Source: JAHEEL01 sp964195545
GTDB lineage: Bacteria > Actinomycetota > Acidimicrobiia > Spongiisociales > UBA5794
Assembly: GCA_964195545.1 (NCBI GenBank)
Contig: CAXMQQ010000002.1
Coordinates: forward strand, 1-47,753
DNA: 47,753 bases
Direction of reading: 5' to 3'
Of the stretch, positions 1 through 8,662 are shown piece by piece. Position 1 is the first letter of the stretch, and the number at the start of each line of letters is the position of its first letter. The translations under genes and the position numbers were made by a program. Under the pieces are notes generated by a model, which saw only the letters and a list, made by a program, of their open reading frames with translations, was not told the DNA's origin and did no database searches.

Positions 1-1293
1 TCATCGCTCGTCGATGGGAACGTACGTCTTGTCGACGTCGCCGACGTAGATCTGGCGGGGACGCATGATCCGCGTGGAGGGATCCTCCGTCATCTCTTTC
101 CACTGGGCCATCCAACCTGGGAGACGGCCCATCGCGAACAGCACCGTGAACATCCGTGTCGGGAAGTCGAGTGCCCGGAAGATCAAGCCACTATAGAAGT
201 CGACGTTCGGGAAGAGCTTGCGCTCGACGAAGTAGTCGTCTTCCAATGCCGTCTGCTCGAGCTCCTTCGCAATGTCAAAGAGCGGATCTTTGATACCGAC
301 GGCAGCCAGCACTTCGTCGGCATAGCTCCGCAAGACACGGGCCCGGGGGTCGTAGTTCTTGTACACACGATGTCCGAATCCCATGAGCCGGAACGGGTCG
401 TTCGGATCCTTTGCACGAGCGATCATGGACTTCGCCGAAGCGTCGGGATCGTCGACGATTGCCTGCAGCATCTCAATTACCCGCTGGTTCGCTCCACCGT
501 GGAGCGGACCCCACAATGCGTCGATGCCGGCACCGACAGAGGCGAATAGATTCGCCTGGCTGGACCCGACGCCACGAACGGTCGCCGTCGAGCAGTTCTG
601 CTCATGATCTGCGTGGAGCACGAACAGGACGTTGACCGCCTTGGAGATGACCGGATCGACCTCATAGCGAGAAGTCGGAAGGCTGAACATCATGGACAGG
701 AAGTTCTCGACGTAGTTGAGCTCGTTGTTCGGGTAGGAGTACGGCATTCCAGTCGACTTCTTGTACGCCCACGCGGCGATCGTCGGCATCTTCGCGAGGA
801 GCCGAAGAGCGCTCTCGTCGAAAGATTTGGAGTTCGACGGGTCGTGATAGTCCTCGTAGAATGTCGAGATGGCGTTCGTGGCCGAAGACAGAATCGCCAT
901 CGGGTGGGCCTTCTTTGGGAAGGCGTCGAAGAAGCGCTTCATCTCTTCGTTCAGCATCGTGTGCATCCGGACGTCCTCGGCCCAAGCCTCGAACTCAGTC
1001 TTGTTCGGGAGCTTCCCTTCAAGCAGCAGGTACGCGACCTCGAGGAATGAGGCATTGGCCGCCAGGTCCTCAATGGCGTAGCCGCGGTGCTGAAGAATCC
1101 CGGCGCCACCGTCAATGTAGGTAATCGTGGATTGAGCGCCCGCAGTGTTCGCGAATCCCGGGTCGTACGTGACATCACCGGAGTCTGCACGGAGTTTCGC
1201 GATCGTAAGACCGGCGTTTCCGATAGTTGGCTCAACGATCGGGAGATCGTATTCACTTCCGTCGAAGCTCAACTGGGCATAGCGATCGACCAT
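1..1293 (-). CDS. gltA: Citrate synthase (type II, hexameric-like)
   Basis: Condenses oxaloacetate and acetyl-CoA to citrate, the entry step of the TCA cycle, in the cytosol. The 430-residue product has the family's usual length. It carries the LHGGANQ segment near residue 264, the catalytic-His motif GFGHRVYK near residue 308, and the C-terminal LDFPTRMFT/GRLPGWMAQW block, all typical of bacterial citrate synthases. The start ATG (1291-1293) is preceded on the minus strand by GAGGG. The TGA stop occupies the first three bases of the window, so nothing downstream is visible. It is divergent from pgsA across a 123-bp gap. Identity is secure; separation from 2-methylcitrate synthase rests on overall resemblance only. 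Confidence 0.95.
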   Translation of the reverse strand: MVDRYAQLSFDGSEYDLPIVEPTIGNAGLTIAKLRADSGDVTYDPGFANTAGAQSTITYIDGGAGILQHRGYAIEDLAANASFLEVAYLLLEGKLPNKTEFEAWAEDVRMHTMLNEEMKRFFDAFPKKAHPMAILSSATNAISTFYEDYHDPSNSKSFDESALRLLAKMPTIAAWAYKKSTGMPYSYPNNELNYVENFLSMMFSLPTSRYEVDPVISKAVNVLFVLHADHEQNCSTATVRGVGSSQANLFASVGAGIDALWGPLHGGANQRVIEMLQAIVDDPDASAKSMIARAKDPNDPFRLMGFGHRVYKNYDPRARVLRSYADEVLAAVGIKDPLFDIAKELEQTALEDDYFVERKLFPNVDFYSGLIFRALDFPTRMFTVLFAMGRLPGWMAQWKEMTEDPSTRIMRPRQIYVGDVDKTYVPIDER

Positions 1294-1388
1294 GGCATCA
1301 CATCCCTCGCGTAGCGGCGCATCGGCTGACCGTCGATGTCATATCGTTGACGCATTGTATCGAGTGTGGACTGCGCCGAATCGTGTGG

Positions 1389-1410
1389 TACCTTCGCTAC
1401 CGTCGAAAGG
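1389..1410 (+). promoter_or_regulatory. Candidate -10 and ribosome-binding site for pgsA
   Basis: TACCTT at 1389-1394 fits the actinobacterial TAnnnT -10 pattern, and GAAAGG at 1405-1410 lies 6 bases before the pgsA ATG at 1417. No convincing -35 is seen. The region is the divergent gap between gltA and pgsA. Confidence 0.4.
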
Positions 1411-1416
1411 CTCTAA

Positions 1417-2004
1417 ATGATCGATCTCAAAGCGCGCAAGAAGGTTGCACCCATTCTGCAGCCGATCGCCCGCGGCCTTGCCAAGATCGGTGTGACACCC
1501 ACGATGGTCACGGTTCTCGGCCTCGCCATCACGATCGGTGGCTCCGCGATGATCGCGAATGGGTTGTTGTGGCAGGGTGGTCTCGTTGCCGGTTTCGGTG
1601 TGTTGCTCGATGCGCTCGACGGTCCACTGGCCAGGCTCAAGGGCACGGCATCCGACCGCGGGGCATTCATCGACACGATGTCTGACCGGTTCGGAGAGAT
1701 CGCCTTCTGGGTCGGTCTCGGCGTGTATCTCCGGGACGACCCGATGGCCCTGATTCTTTGTCTCGTGGCGCTCGCGTTCTCGTTGCTCGTGCCCTATGTC
1801 CGAGCGAAGGCCGAGTCATGGGGAGCTGAGGGCCGTGGTGGCTGGATGGGTCGAGCCGAGCGAATGTTGCTCGCAATATTGGGTACGATCCTGGCCGGAT
1901 TTGGCCTCCCGGTGCTCATCTCGATGCTCTGGATCTTCGTCATCCTCACCGGATTGACCGTGTTGCAGCGGATCCACAAGACGTGGCAGCAGCTCCCAGG
2001 GTGA
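1417..2004 (+). CDS. pgsA: CDP-alcohol phosphatidyltransferase, probable phosphatidylinositol phosphate synthase
   Basis: Membrane enzyme that transfers a phosphatidyl group from CDP-diacylglycerol to an alcohol. Residues about 64-91 hold the complete family signature D-x2-DG-x2-AR-x(n)-G-x3-D-x3-D (seen as DALDG, AR, GAFIDTMSD), which binds the metals and the CDP group. Several hydrophobic segments follow, including one near the C-terminus. At 195 residues it has normal family length. It lies directly before a PatA-like acyltransferase and a PimA-like mannosyltransferase. In Actinobacteria this trio makes phosphatidylinositol mannosides, so inositol phosphate is the likely acceptor. Glycerol phosphate as acceptor cannot be excluded from sequence alone. 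Confidence 0.88.
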   Translation: MIDLKARKKVAPILQPIARGLAKIGVTPTMVTVLGLAITIGGSAMIANGLLWQGGLVAGFGVLLDALDGPLARLKGTASDRGAFIDTMSDRFGEIAFWVGLGVYLRDDPMALILCLVALAFSLLVPYVRAKAESWGAEGRGGWMGRAERMLLAILGTILAGFGLPVLISMLWIFVILTGLTVLQRIHKTWQQLPG

Positions 2005-2900
2005 AGGGTCTTCCTGGCTATTTGCTCTACCGGGTGCTCTCTGGTCTCTTCGGTTTGTTGCCAGCGCCGGCTGTCAGACTGACCGGGCGCACTCTCGGCA
2101 CCGGGTTGTCATATGTCGCGGGCAAGCGGATGGGTCTTGTCCGGCGACACATGCGCCGTGTGATGGGGCCCGATCCGAGTGAGGACGAGATCACTGCTGC
2201 CGGGCGAGCCATGTTCGCCTCATACGGACGCTACTGGGCAGAAGTGTTCTGGTTCCGACCGAGACGCAAAGACCATGTCATCCATGGAACACGCGTGACG
2301 GGTCTCGATGACGTCTTCGAGGCCAAGAACCAGGGGAGGGGGATCATCTTCGTTGTGCCCCACATGGGGAACTGGGAGGTGGCCGGATCGCTCGCGGAGA
2401 CGCTCGACTTGCATGTGCTCTCCGTCGCCGAGGACCTTCCCAACTCGCGCATCACCGATTGGTTCGTGAAGACGCGAGCCGCATATGGGATCGAGATCAT
2501 CGTTGCAGGCCGCGGTTCGACGACGACACCGCTGGTGAGGGCTCTGAACAACGCCCAGGTTGTAGCACTCGTCGCCGATCGGGATGTCACCGGTCGCGGC
2601 ATCGAGGTCGAGTTCTTCGGCGAGAAGACCACGTTGCCCGCCGGACCCGTGTCGCTGGCCCTGATGACAGGTGCCGCCATCTTCCCCATCGGATCCCAGT
2701 TCGACGGCGCCGGCCACTACTTCCCATGCCAACCGGAGTTGCCGATCCCGGAGGGTGAAGACCGATCCGAGCGCGTTCGCCTTGGTACGCAGGCCATTGC
2801 CCACGCCTACGAGAAGCTCATCCGTGAGAGGCCGACCGACTGGCACCTCTTTTCACCGAATTGGCCAAGCGATCGCGTGGCGGAGGACTCGGGCGGATGA
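2001..2900 (+). CDS. patA: Phosphatidylinositol mannoside acyltransferase, LpxL/HtrB family
   Basis: Predicted to acylate the mannose of phosphatidylinositol mannosides at the inner face of the membrane. The lysophospholipid-acyltransferase H-x4-E motif is visible as PHMGNWE near residues 119-125, and a hydrophobic N-terminal stretch (SGLFGLLPAPAVRL) fits membrane association. I chose GTG at 2001 because it forms a GTGA overlap with the pgsA stop (2002-2004), the junction style used throughout this window. An in-frame GTG at 1983 would add six residues and also lacks a clear ribosome-binding site. It is followed by pimA with an ATGA overlap. The HtrB fold is clear; the PIM substrate is inferred from neighbours. 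Confidence 0.85.
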   Translation: MKGLPGYLLYRVLSGLFGLLPAPAVRLTGRTLGTGLSYVAGKRMGLVRRHMRRVMGPDPSEDEITAAGRAMFASYGRYWAEVFWFRPRRKDHVIHGTRVTGLDDVFEAKNQGRGIIFVVPHMGNWEVAGSLAETLDLHVLSVAEDLPNSRITDWFVKTRAAYGIEIIVAGRGSTTTPLVRALNNAQVVALVADRDVTGRGIEVEFFGEKTTLPAGPVSLALMTGAAIFPIGSQFDGAGHYFPCQPELPIPEGEDRSERVRLGTQAIAHAYEKLIRERPTDWHLFSPNWPSDRVAEDSGG

Positions 2901-3934
2901 AGATCGGACTCGTCTCCCCGTACGATCTCGGTCGACCGGGCGGTGTCCAGGACCAGGTAGTCCGTCTCGCTGGATGGCTGATTGACGCCGGTCACGAGCC
3001 ACGAATCGTTGGACCTGGTATCGAGGGACCCGACGGTGCGGTTCTTCTCGGAGCCACCACGGTCGTGCCGGCCAACCGAGCGAAGACACCGATCCGCCTC
3101 GATCCTCGCATCGGTCGCCAGCTCAGAACGGCCCTCTCGGATGTTGACGTGATTCATGTCCACGAACCACTGATGCCTGCTGTGTCACCTGCGGCATTGA
3201 GAGTCGATGGACCGGCGAAGGTCGCGACGTTCCACGCCGATCCTCCGGGCTGGGTTCGGCGCCTGTACCGACACGGGCGTACTGGCGTGCGCCTCGCCGT
3301 GGGAAGAGCCACTGTCGTCACCGCGGTGAGTCCGATTGCGGGGAGCTCTATCGACGGGGTTGTCGAGTACCGCATTATTCCCAATGGTATCGATGTCGCC
3401 CGATACCGGACCGGTCCGAAGACTCCTGGGAGGGTCGCTTTCCTCGGTCGAGACGATGAGCGGAAAGGGCTACCGATTCTTCTTGAAGCGTGGCCGACAG
3501 TGCGAGACGCTGTGCCGGGTGCGACCCTCAGCGTCCTGGGTGCGTCGCGTGACGAACCGATCGAAGGTGTCGAGTTCTTCGGATGGGTCGGCGATGAGGT
3601 GAAGGAGGCTGAGCTCGGGGACGCCACTGTATTCTGCGCCCCGAACCTTGGTGGCGAGAGTTTCGGCATCATCGTGGCCGAGGCGATGGCCTCGGCCTGC
3701 GGGATCGTTGCTTCGGCGATTCCCGCTTTCGAGCACGTAGCAGGATCAACCGCCCGATTCGTTGCGCCAGGCGATCCGGATGGCCTCGCCGAACAGATCA
3801 TCGGACTGCTCCTCGATGCCGAAATGACTGCTCGCTTCGGATCGGCCGCAGAGAAGCGGGTCCAGCGCTTCGACGGATCATCGGTTGCAGCCGACTACGT
3901 GTCCGCCTACGAGGACGCGATCGCCCGTCGGTGA
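2897..3934 (+). CDS. pimA: GT4 glycosyltransferase, probable phosphatidylinositol alpha-mannosyltransferase
   Basis: Retaining glycosyltransferase expected to add the first mannose from GDP-mannose to phosphatidylinositol. The N-terminus has the GT4 start (MKIGLVSPYDLGRPGGVQ), with the glycine-rich turn that contacts nucleotide sugar and phosphate. Near residue 253 the E-x7-E segment GGESFGIIVAEAMA, typical of GT-B retaining enzymes, is present. The ATG at 2897 overlaps the patA stop as ATGA and has GGAGG at 2882-2886. A start 36 bases upstream is open but would add residues not seen in the family. The 345-residue length is normal. Its role rests on the pgsA-patA-pimA order. Confidence 0.88.
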   Translation: MKIGLVSPYDLGRPGGVQDQVVRLAGWLIDAGHEPRIVGPGIEGPDGAVLLGATTVVPANRAKTPIRLDPRIGRQLRTALSDVDVIHVHEPLMPAVSPAALRVDGPAKVATFHADPPGWVRRLYRHGRTGVRLAVGRATVVTAVSPIAGSSIDGVVEYRIIPNGIDVARYRTGPKTPGRVAFLGRDDERKGLPILLEAWPTVRDAVPGATLSVLGASRDEPIEGVEFFGWVGDEVKEAELGDATVFCAPNLGGESFGIIVAEAMASACGIVASAIPAFEHVAGSTARFVAPGDPDGLAEQIIGLLLDAEMTARFGSAAEKRVQRFDGSSVAADYVSAYEDAIARR

Positions 3935-4006
3935 CACTTCTTTGGGACCGGCTCTACGGGGTGACCCATCGGTAGACTTGATCGAAAGGACACCGAGGAG
4001 AGCACC

Positions 4007-4897
4007 GTGGACAGTACGACCGAACACGGCACCGATCGCGTGAAGCGAGGGTTGGCCGAGATGCTGAAGGGCGGCGTCATCATGGACGTCGTCAACGCCG
4101 ACCAGGCGAGGATCGCTGAGGAAGCTGGTGCCGTCGCTGTGATGGCCCTCGAGCGCGTCCCCGCCGACATTCGAGCGCTCGGCGGCGTCGCACGGATGGC
4201 AGATCCGGCGAGGGTCACAGAGATCATCAACGCCGTGTCGATTCCGGTGATGGCGAAAGCACGGATCGGCCACTTTGTCGAAGCACGGGTCCTCGAGTCG
4301 CTCGGCGTCGACTACATCGACGAGTCGGAGGTCCTCACGCCTGTCGACGAATTCCATGTCGACAAGCGTTCGTTTACCGTTCCGTTCGTCAACGGAGCCA
4401 AGGATCTTGGAGAAGCGCTCCGCCGCATCGGCGAGGGCGCAGCCATGATTCGCACGAAGGGCGAACCAGGAACCGGCAACGTCGTCGAAGCGGTACGGCA
4501 CATGCGTCTCATGAACACGCAGGTCGCCTGGCTGACCACGCTTGGGCCGGATCAACTGATGAATGCTGCGAAGGAGCTCAGGGCTCCGATTGAACTCGTC
4601 AAGGAAGTCGCTGCGACGGGCAAGCTCCCGGTGGTGAACTTCGCGGCCGGTGGTATCGCCACGCCCGCCGATGCGGCGCTGATGATGCAGCTCGGCTGTG
4701 ACGGTATCTTCGTGGGATCCGGCGTGTTCAAGTCCGGCGATCCCGACGTTCGTGCCCGAGCCATCGTTGAAGCGACGACCTTCTACAAAGATGCAGCGAA
4801 GATTGCCGCTGTGTCCGCCGGCCTCGGTGAGGCGATGGTCGGGATCAACATCGACACGATGCCCGCCGAAGAGCGGATGCAGGACCGCGGCGACTGA
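4007..4897 (+). CDS. pdxS: Pyridoxal 5'-phosphate synthase, PdxS lyase subunit
   Basis: Makes PLP from ribose 5-phosphate, glyceraldehyde 3-phosphate and ammonia; PdxT supplies the ammonia. The (beta/alpha)8 barrel is highly conserved. The IMDVVNADQA segment carries the catalytic Asp, VMAKARIGHF near residue 83 the Schiff-base Lys, and RTKGEPGTG near residue 150 the second Lys. GGIATPADAALMMQLG and FVGSGVFKS form the phosphate site. The start is GTG with GAGGAG at 3995-4000. A TAGACT hexamer at 3973-3978 is a plausible -10. The 296-residue length is standard. The pdxT start lies two bases after the stop. Confidence 0.96.
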   Translation: MDSTTEHGTDRVKRGLAEMLKGGVIMDVVNADQARIAEEAGAVAVMALERVPADIRALGGVARMADPARVTEIINAVSIPVMAKARIGHFVEARVLESLGVDYIDESEVLTPVDEFHVDKRSFTVPFVNGAKDLGEALRRIGEGAAMIRTKGEPGTGNVVEAVRHMRLMNTQVAWLTTLGPDQLMNAAKELRAPIELVKEVAATGKLPVVNFAAGGIATPADAALMMQLGCDGIFVGSGVFKSGDPDVRARAIVEATTFYKDAAKIAAVSAGLGEAMVGINIDTMPAEERMQDRGD

Positions 4898-4898
4898 C

Positions 4899-5486
4899 GT
4901 GAGAGTCGGTGCCCTCGCCCTCCAGGGTGACTTCCGTGAACACCTTGCTGTCATCTCACGTCTCGGACACGATGGCGTTGAGGTCAGAACGGCCGATGAG
5001 CTGTCTGAAATCGATGCGCTGATCATCCCGGGCGGTGAGTCCACGACGATCGGCCGCCTTGCGACGATCTACGGATTGATCGATCCGATCCGCGATCGCA
5101 TCGCAAACGGCATGCCCGTGTTCGGGACCTGTGCTGGGCTGATCTTCCTCGCGTCGGGCACGACGGGGGTGGATCAGCCCCAGCTCGGGGTCCTCGACGT
5201 GGTTGTTGAGAGGAATGCGTTCGGTCGACAGGTCGAGTCGTTCGAATCCGATCTTCGCGTGACGGGCCTTGCCGAACCCATGAGAGCGGTCTTCATTCGG
5301 GCACCGTGGATCGAGAAGGTCGGCGGCGACGTCGAGGTTCTCGCGACGGTGGAGGATCCGGGTGGGGGAGGCGAACACGCGGTTGTGGTGCGACAGGACC
5401 GTATCCTTGCAGCGTCTTTCCACCCTGAGTTGACGGCCGACGACCGTCTTCACACCAGGCTCATCGATCTCGTTGAGGAGCGCTGA
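4899..5486 (+). CDS. pdxT: Pyridoxal 5'-phosphate synthase, PdxT glutaminase subunit
   Basis: Class I glutamine amidotransferase that hydrolyses glutamine and channels ammonia to PdxS. The catalytic triad is visible: the nucleophile Cys in GTCAGL near residue 77 and the His/Glu pair in ASFHPEL near residue 174. The PGGESTTIGRL segment is diagnostic for PdxT. The GTG at 4899 sits one base after the pdxS stop and begins at RVGALALQGDF, the usual family N-terminus. Longer in-frame upstream sequence lies inside pdxS and is not coding. The 195-residue length is typical. The stop shares one base with the yebC start (TGATG). Confidence 0.95.
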   Translation: MRVGALALQGDFREHLAVISRLGHDGVEVRTADELSEIDALIIPGGESTTIGRLATIYGLIDPIRDRIANGMPVFGTCAGLIFLASGTTGVDQPQLGVLDVVVERNAFGRQVESFESDLRVTGLAEPMRAVFIRAPWIEKVGGDVEVLATVEDPGGGGEHAVVVRQDRILAASFHPELTADDRLHTRLIDLVEER

Positions 5487-6226
5487 TGTCCGGACATTCG
5501 AAGTGGGCGAACATCAAGCATCGCAAAGGGCGCCAGGACGCCAAGCGGGGCAAGCAGTTCGCCAAGCTCATCAAAGCGATCGAGGCGGCGGCACGAACCG
5601 GTGGCGGTGACCCTGACGGGAATCCGACGCTCGCGACGGCCATACAGAACGCGAAGGATGTGTCCGTTCCGAAGGACAACATCGAACGGGCAGTTGCCCG
5701 AGGTTCGGGTGACGCCGACGGTGTCAACTACGAGGAGTTCTGGTACGAGGGGTACGCCGCAGGCGGTGTCGCCCTCTATCTGCAGATCTTGACGGACAAT
5801 CGAAATCGCGCCGCAGCCGATGTCCGATCAACCCTGACGAAGAACGGTGGGAGCCTCGGCGAACCCGGGTCGGTGGCGTACCTGTTCGAGCAGAAGGGTT
5901 ATCTCCTCGTCACGGGAGACGAGGACACCGTGATGATGGCTGCCCTCGAGGGTGGCGCAGATGACGTCGAGGAAGCAGGCGACCAGTGGGAGATCACATG
6001 TGCGGCCGGGGATCTGGCTGCGGTCCGGTCGACTTTGGAGGAGGCCGGCATCGCGGTGGATCAGGGCGCCGTGACCCAGATAGCGGCAGTGTCGGTCCCG
6101 CTCAATGCCGTGAACGCCTCGAAAGTGTTGCGCCTGGTCGATGCCCTCGAGGATTTGGATGACGTGCAATCCGTGCACGCAAACTTCGACATCTCCGATG
6201 AGGTCATCGCCGAACTCGAGGACTGA
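5486..6226 (+). CDS. yebC: YebC/PmpR-family protein
   Basis: Conserved cytosolic protein of the YebC family. Members are described as DNA-binding regulators and, more recently, as aids to translation of difficult proline stretches. The N-terminus MSGHSKWANIKHRKG and the KDNIERAVARG segment are nearly invariant family signatures. The 246-residue length is normal. The ATG overlaps the pdxT stop by one base and has GAGGAG at 5475-5480. In many actinobacteria yebC is followed immediately by ruvC. Here a 2.7-kb accessory patch separates them. Confidence 0.95.
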   Translation: MSGHSKWANIKHRKGRQDAKRGKQFAKLIKAIEAAARTGGGDPDGNPTLATAIQNAKDVSVPKDNIERAVARGSGDADGVNYEEFWYEGYAAGGVALYLQILTDNRNRAAADVRSTLTKNGGSLGEPGSVAYLFEQKGYLLVTGDEDTVMMAALEGGADDVEEAGDQWEITCAAGDLAAVRSTLEEAGIAVDQGAVTQIAAVSVPLNAVNASKVLRLVDALEDLDDVQSVHANFDISDEVIAELED

Positions 6227-6298
6227 TTCGCGCTTGCCGGGCTCGTCTGTGGCTGCCTCGGTCCAAGACAGCCGAATCGGCGGCAGAGGAACGCTTCG

Positions 6299-6550
6299 TC
6301 AGATCAGGTGGATGTGAGATCCGACACGTGATGAAGATCTAGGGCAGGTCATTCGTGGTCCGAGAGGGTTCCATTGAGCAACAGCCTCAACAGTCGGAGG
6401 CAGAGAAACAACGGCCGCCACATTGGGATCATCGATGGCTCGATTCGATCGAGCGAAAAGCGCCCCTTGAGACGTTGGCGGCATGGTGTCGTACACGCTC
6501 TTCCAAGCGTCGTAGTCCCGAACTGAGTGTTGAGCTACAAGAACAATCAC
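6299..6550 (-). CDS. Small ABM-like (dimeric alpha-beta barrel) protein
   Basis: An 83-residue protein starting at GTG (6548-6550), preceded on its strand by GGGGAGG six bases away, a strong ribosome-binding site that fixes the start. The N-terminal pattern IVLVAQHSVRDYDAWKSVYD resembles small antibiotic-biosynthesis-monooxygenase-like proteins, in which a beta strand is followed by a conserved Tyr-x-x-Trp helix. The C-terminal VGSHIHLI could be the last strand, but the stretch between is poorly conserved, so the gene may be degrading. No substrate can be proposed. It converges with yebC across 72 bp with no clear terminator. Confidence 0.5.
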   Translation of the reverse strand: MIVLVAQHSVRDYDAWKSVYDTMPPTSQGALFARSNRAIDDPNVAAVVSLPPTVEAVAQWNPLGPRMTCPRSSSRVGSHIHLI

Positions 6551-6772
6551 AGACGACCTCCCCGGATAGCTGTGGCTCGGGAACAAACCTACGGACCGAC
6601 CACATGCCCGGCTGTGAATCCTTGTGCGACCCAAACTCGGTCAATACTCGTTGCTATCGACGCCATGTGTGTCGGGCTCGATTCGAGCGCGTCCCGGATC
6701 GGGACCTCGCGACGAAGAGTCAGCCAGTGTCTTCTCGCCCATTTCTGAGAGACTGATCCGACGCTGCCGAGT

Positions 6773-7126
6773 TCAGTCGGATCTTTCATGTTGCCAGGGC
6801 CAGTATCCCTCTACTTCGAGGGTCAGCGACCAGTTGAGGAACGTCCGGATCAGAACGAGCAGGCCAAGCGCCGTGATGTTCTCAAGCGTGGGCTCCAACG
6901 TGACCGTCTTGATGATGTCCGCGGCGATCAGTAGATCGAGACCAATCAGCAACCCACGTACCATCAATCGCTTGAACCGCTCGAAAGCAGGATCCCAGCC
7001 GGATTGAAACGCAACGATCAGGGCACCAATGATGGCTGCGCCCACACCGATCGCGATGACGAGGATTGCGACGATCTCGATGATCTCAGCGATGTCGCCT
7101 GCAAAGGACAAGTCGCCAGTTGGCAT
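6773..7126 (-). CDS. DUF1622 membrane protein
   Basis: A 117-residue protein with two or three membrane segments: residues about 11-40 (IIEIVAILVIAIGVGAAIIGALIV), about 56-74, and a weaker one around 84-100. The block RLMVRGLLIGLDLLIAADIIKTV followed by LVLIRTFLNWSLTLEVEG is the hallmark of DUF1622, a widespread family of unknown function. I chose the ATG at 7124-7126 because GGAG stands about six bases upstream on this strand; another in-frame ATG lies 33 bases further out. No partner gene suggests a role. The downstream gene on the same strand (ABM-like) is 222 bp away and may be independent. Confidence 0.8.
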   Translation of the reverse strand: MPTGDLSFAGDIAEIIEIVAILVIAIGVGAAIIGALIVAFQSGWDPAFERFKRLMVRGLLIGLDLLIAADIIKTVTLEPTLENITALGLLVLIRTFLNWSLTLEVEGYWPWQHERSD

Positions 7127-7582
7127 GGTGGCTCCATCCGGTGGAATCAACCACAACATAGCGGGAGACCCAGACGAGGACGAGTCAACTCCCACAGCGC
7201 ATCTCTCAAATGTCACAGCACAATCGGACTCACGCCGACCATGCCAGTAGGGATGCGTGTTCTTCACCGAGCAGATCGCTGACACCTTCCGTCGGATGTG
7301 CGCGGTGCCGGAGCGCTCGGCTACTTCACTTGTTTGACCTTGGGAAGTACCCACGACACGTCGAAGACGCCTCTCCGTCGAGCCGGGGATCATCGTGTTC
7401 CGGCTCGTCAAGGCAGACCAGTAGCGGCACACTTGCCTGATCCGGCCAACTCTTCAGAGTGCAAGAAGCAAGCGGTCCGCGTCGATGCTGGTTGTGCGTG
7501 GAGAGTCGAATTGGTGGGAGTTCTCACTCGATTCTTACCTGATCCGGGCCCATCAATTGGCGGGCAGGCGTATGTTGATCGC
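7127..7582. other. 456-bp divergent gap between DUF1622 and lipoprotein genes
   Basis: Open frames run through this gap on both strands, but none has recognisable protein content or a ribosome-binding site. It should hold the divergent promoters of the two flanking genes. TATGTT at 7571-7576 is the only -10-like hexamer close to the lipoprotein start. I see no repeats or RNA structures. Confidence 0.4.
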
Positions 7583-8161
7583 ATGAGACGCCCCTACTTT
7601 CTGCTTGGTCTGATCCTCGCCCTCTCTCTCGTGGCTGGTGCGTGTTCGGACGATGGTGGCTTGGTGCAAGTCGCCAGCCTCGAATCGGACACGGCAGACA
7701 CGGCAGAAGAGACTGAGCCGAACGGCGGTGATCTGCTAGCCGAGGCTGAGATCGCGATGCTCGCCTTCGCTCAATGTCTCCGCGAGGAAGGCTTCGACGT
7801 CGGTGATCCGACGGTCGACGCCGACGGCAACGTGCAACTCCCTCCTATCAAGATGACTACTGAAGTTGCTGGGACCGACCCTGAGGAAGGGCTGGCCGAT
7901 CTCAATGAACGCATGGCTTCTTGTGAGGAGCATCTCGAAGGAGTCGTCATGACCGGCCCCTCTGGGAACGCATCCGGATTTGAAGACACGCTTCTTGAGT
8001 ACACCCAGTGCATGCGCTCGAATGGCTACGACATGCCGGACCCCGACGTCTCTGGGAACGGTGGCATGATCGATCTCGGCTCCGGAGAGGGAGAAGACTT
8101 CGAAGCCGCCGATGCCGAATGTCGCCACCTTCTGTCGAAACTCGGGATCAGCGAGTCCTAA
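7583..8161 (+). CDS. Secreted lipoprotein with two tandem Cys-containing repeats
   Basis: The 192-residue product begins with a lipoprotein signal peptide (positive MRR, hydrophobic LLGLILALSLVAGA, lipidated Cys21), so it should be anchored outside the membrane. The mature part repeats one motif twice: QC-x-R-x2-G-x-D-x2-DP-x-V at residues 64-78 and again at 142-156. Each copy is followed by a second Cys (Cys114 and Cys180), which suggests two small disulfide-closed units. Similar motifs occur in uncharacterised actinobacterial lipoproteins. The start ATG at 7583 is the only one that places the signal peptide correctly; the frame is open further upstream but without such features. Function unknown. 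Confidence 0.75.
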   Translation: MRRPYFLLGLILALSLVAGACSDDGGLVQVASLESDTADTAEETEPNGGDLLAEAEIAMLAFAQCLREEGFDVGDPTVDADGNVQLPPIKMTTEVAGTDPEEGLADLNERMASCEEHLEGVVMTGPSGNASGFEDTLLEYTQCMRSNGYDMPDPDVSGNGGMIDLGSGEGEDFEAADAECRHLLSKLGISES

Positions 8162-8168
8162 TCGATCG

Positions 8169-8184
8169 GCCGGAACGATCCGGC
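8169..8184. other. Short perfect hairpin between convergent genes
   Basis: GCCGGA (8169-8174) and TCCGGC (8179-8184) form a 6-bp stem with loop ACGA, just after the lipoprotein stop and facing the convergent YCII gene. No T-run follows on either strand, so a terminator role is only possible. Confidence 0.3.
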
Positions 8185-8285
8185 TGGCTCCGTCGGACTC
8201 CCCACACGTCCTGACACAAACGTGCTCGGTAGTGGCGGAGAGAGCTGTGTCCCGTCGGGGCTAGCGGTAGACCGAGCGGATGGCT

Positions 8286-8576
8286 CTACATCGACATCGT
8301 TTCGTAGACGCGAATCGCGGTGATGATCGGGCAGGCCTCGGCGATCGCCGTCGCTTCGTCGAGATCGGCGGCTTCGATGATCACGTATCCGGTGAAAGCA
8401 TCCAGGTCCCGAGCAAGGTCTCTGGTTCCATCCTTCGTGATCACCCTACCGCCGCCGTGCGGTCCGCCGCTATCGATCATCTTCTCGCCGATCGATGCGA
8501 ACCAGTCTCCCCAGGCTTCCATGATCTCCGGGGTCGGTGGCACGAATCCGTAGGTGAGCAGCACGAACTTCTTCAT
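8286..8576 (-). CDS. YCII-related domain protein
   Basis: A 96-residue protein of the YCII/DGPF family (dimeric alpha-beta barrel). It starts KKFVLLTYGFVPPTPEIMEAW, with GGGRVITKDG in the middle and a C-terminal EAADLDEATAIAEACP segment followed by a final strand. This order is typical of small YCII proteins often found near ECF sigma factors. No sigma factor is present here. The ATG at 8574-8576 is preceded by AAGGAG on its strand. Some relatives are proposed enzymes, but no reaction can be assigned from this sequence. An inverted repeat lies 87 bp upstream. Confidence 0.8.
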   Translation of the reverse strand: MKKFVLLTYGFVPPTPEIMEAWGDWFASIGEKMIDSGGPHGGGRVITKDGTRDLARDLDAFTGYVIIEAADLDEATAIAEACPIITAIRVYETMSM

Positions 8577-8662
8577 CGTTTCTCCTTCGCGATCATTGTC
8601 GCGTCGCCAGGTGCACCGGCGAGTCCCGCGGAGGCACCAGCCGTGGCGCATGTGTGTTCCTG

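Noticed and set aside
3878..5044. 388-codon minus-strand open frame
   Set aside because: Antisense to pdxS and pdxT, which are unmistakable on the plus strand; its product resembles no protein family I know.
6589..6789. 66-codon minus-strand frame between the DUF1622 and ABM-like genes
   Set aside because: It overlaps the end of the DUF1622 gene, lacks a ribosome-binding site and has no recognisable features.
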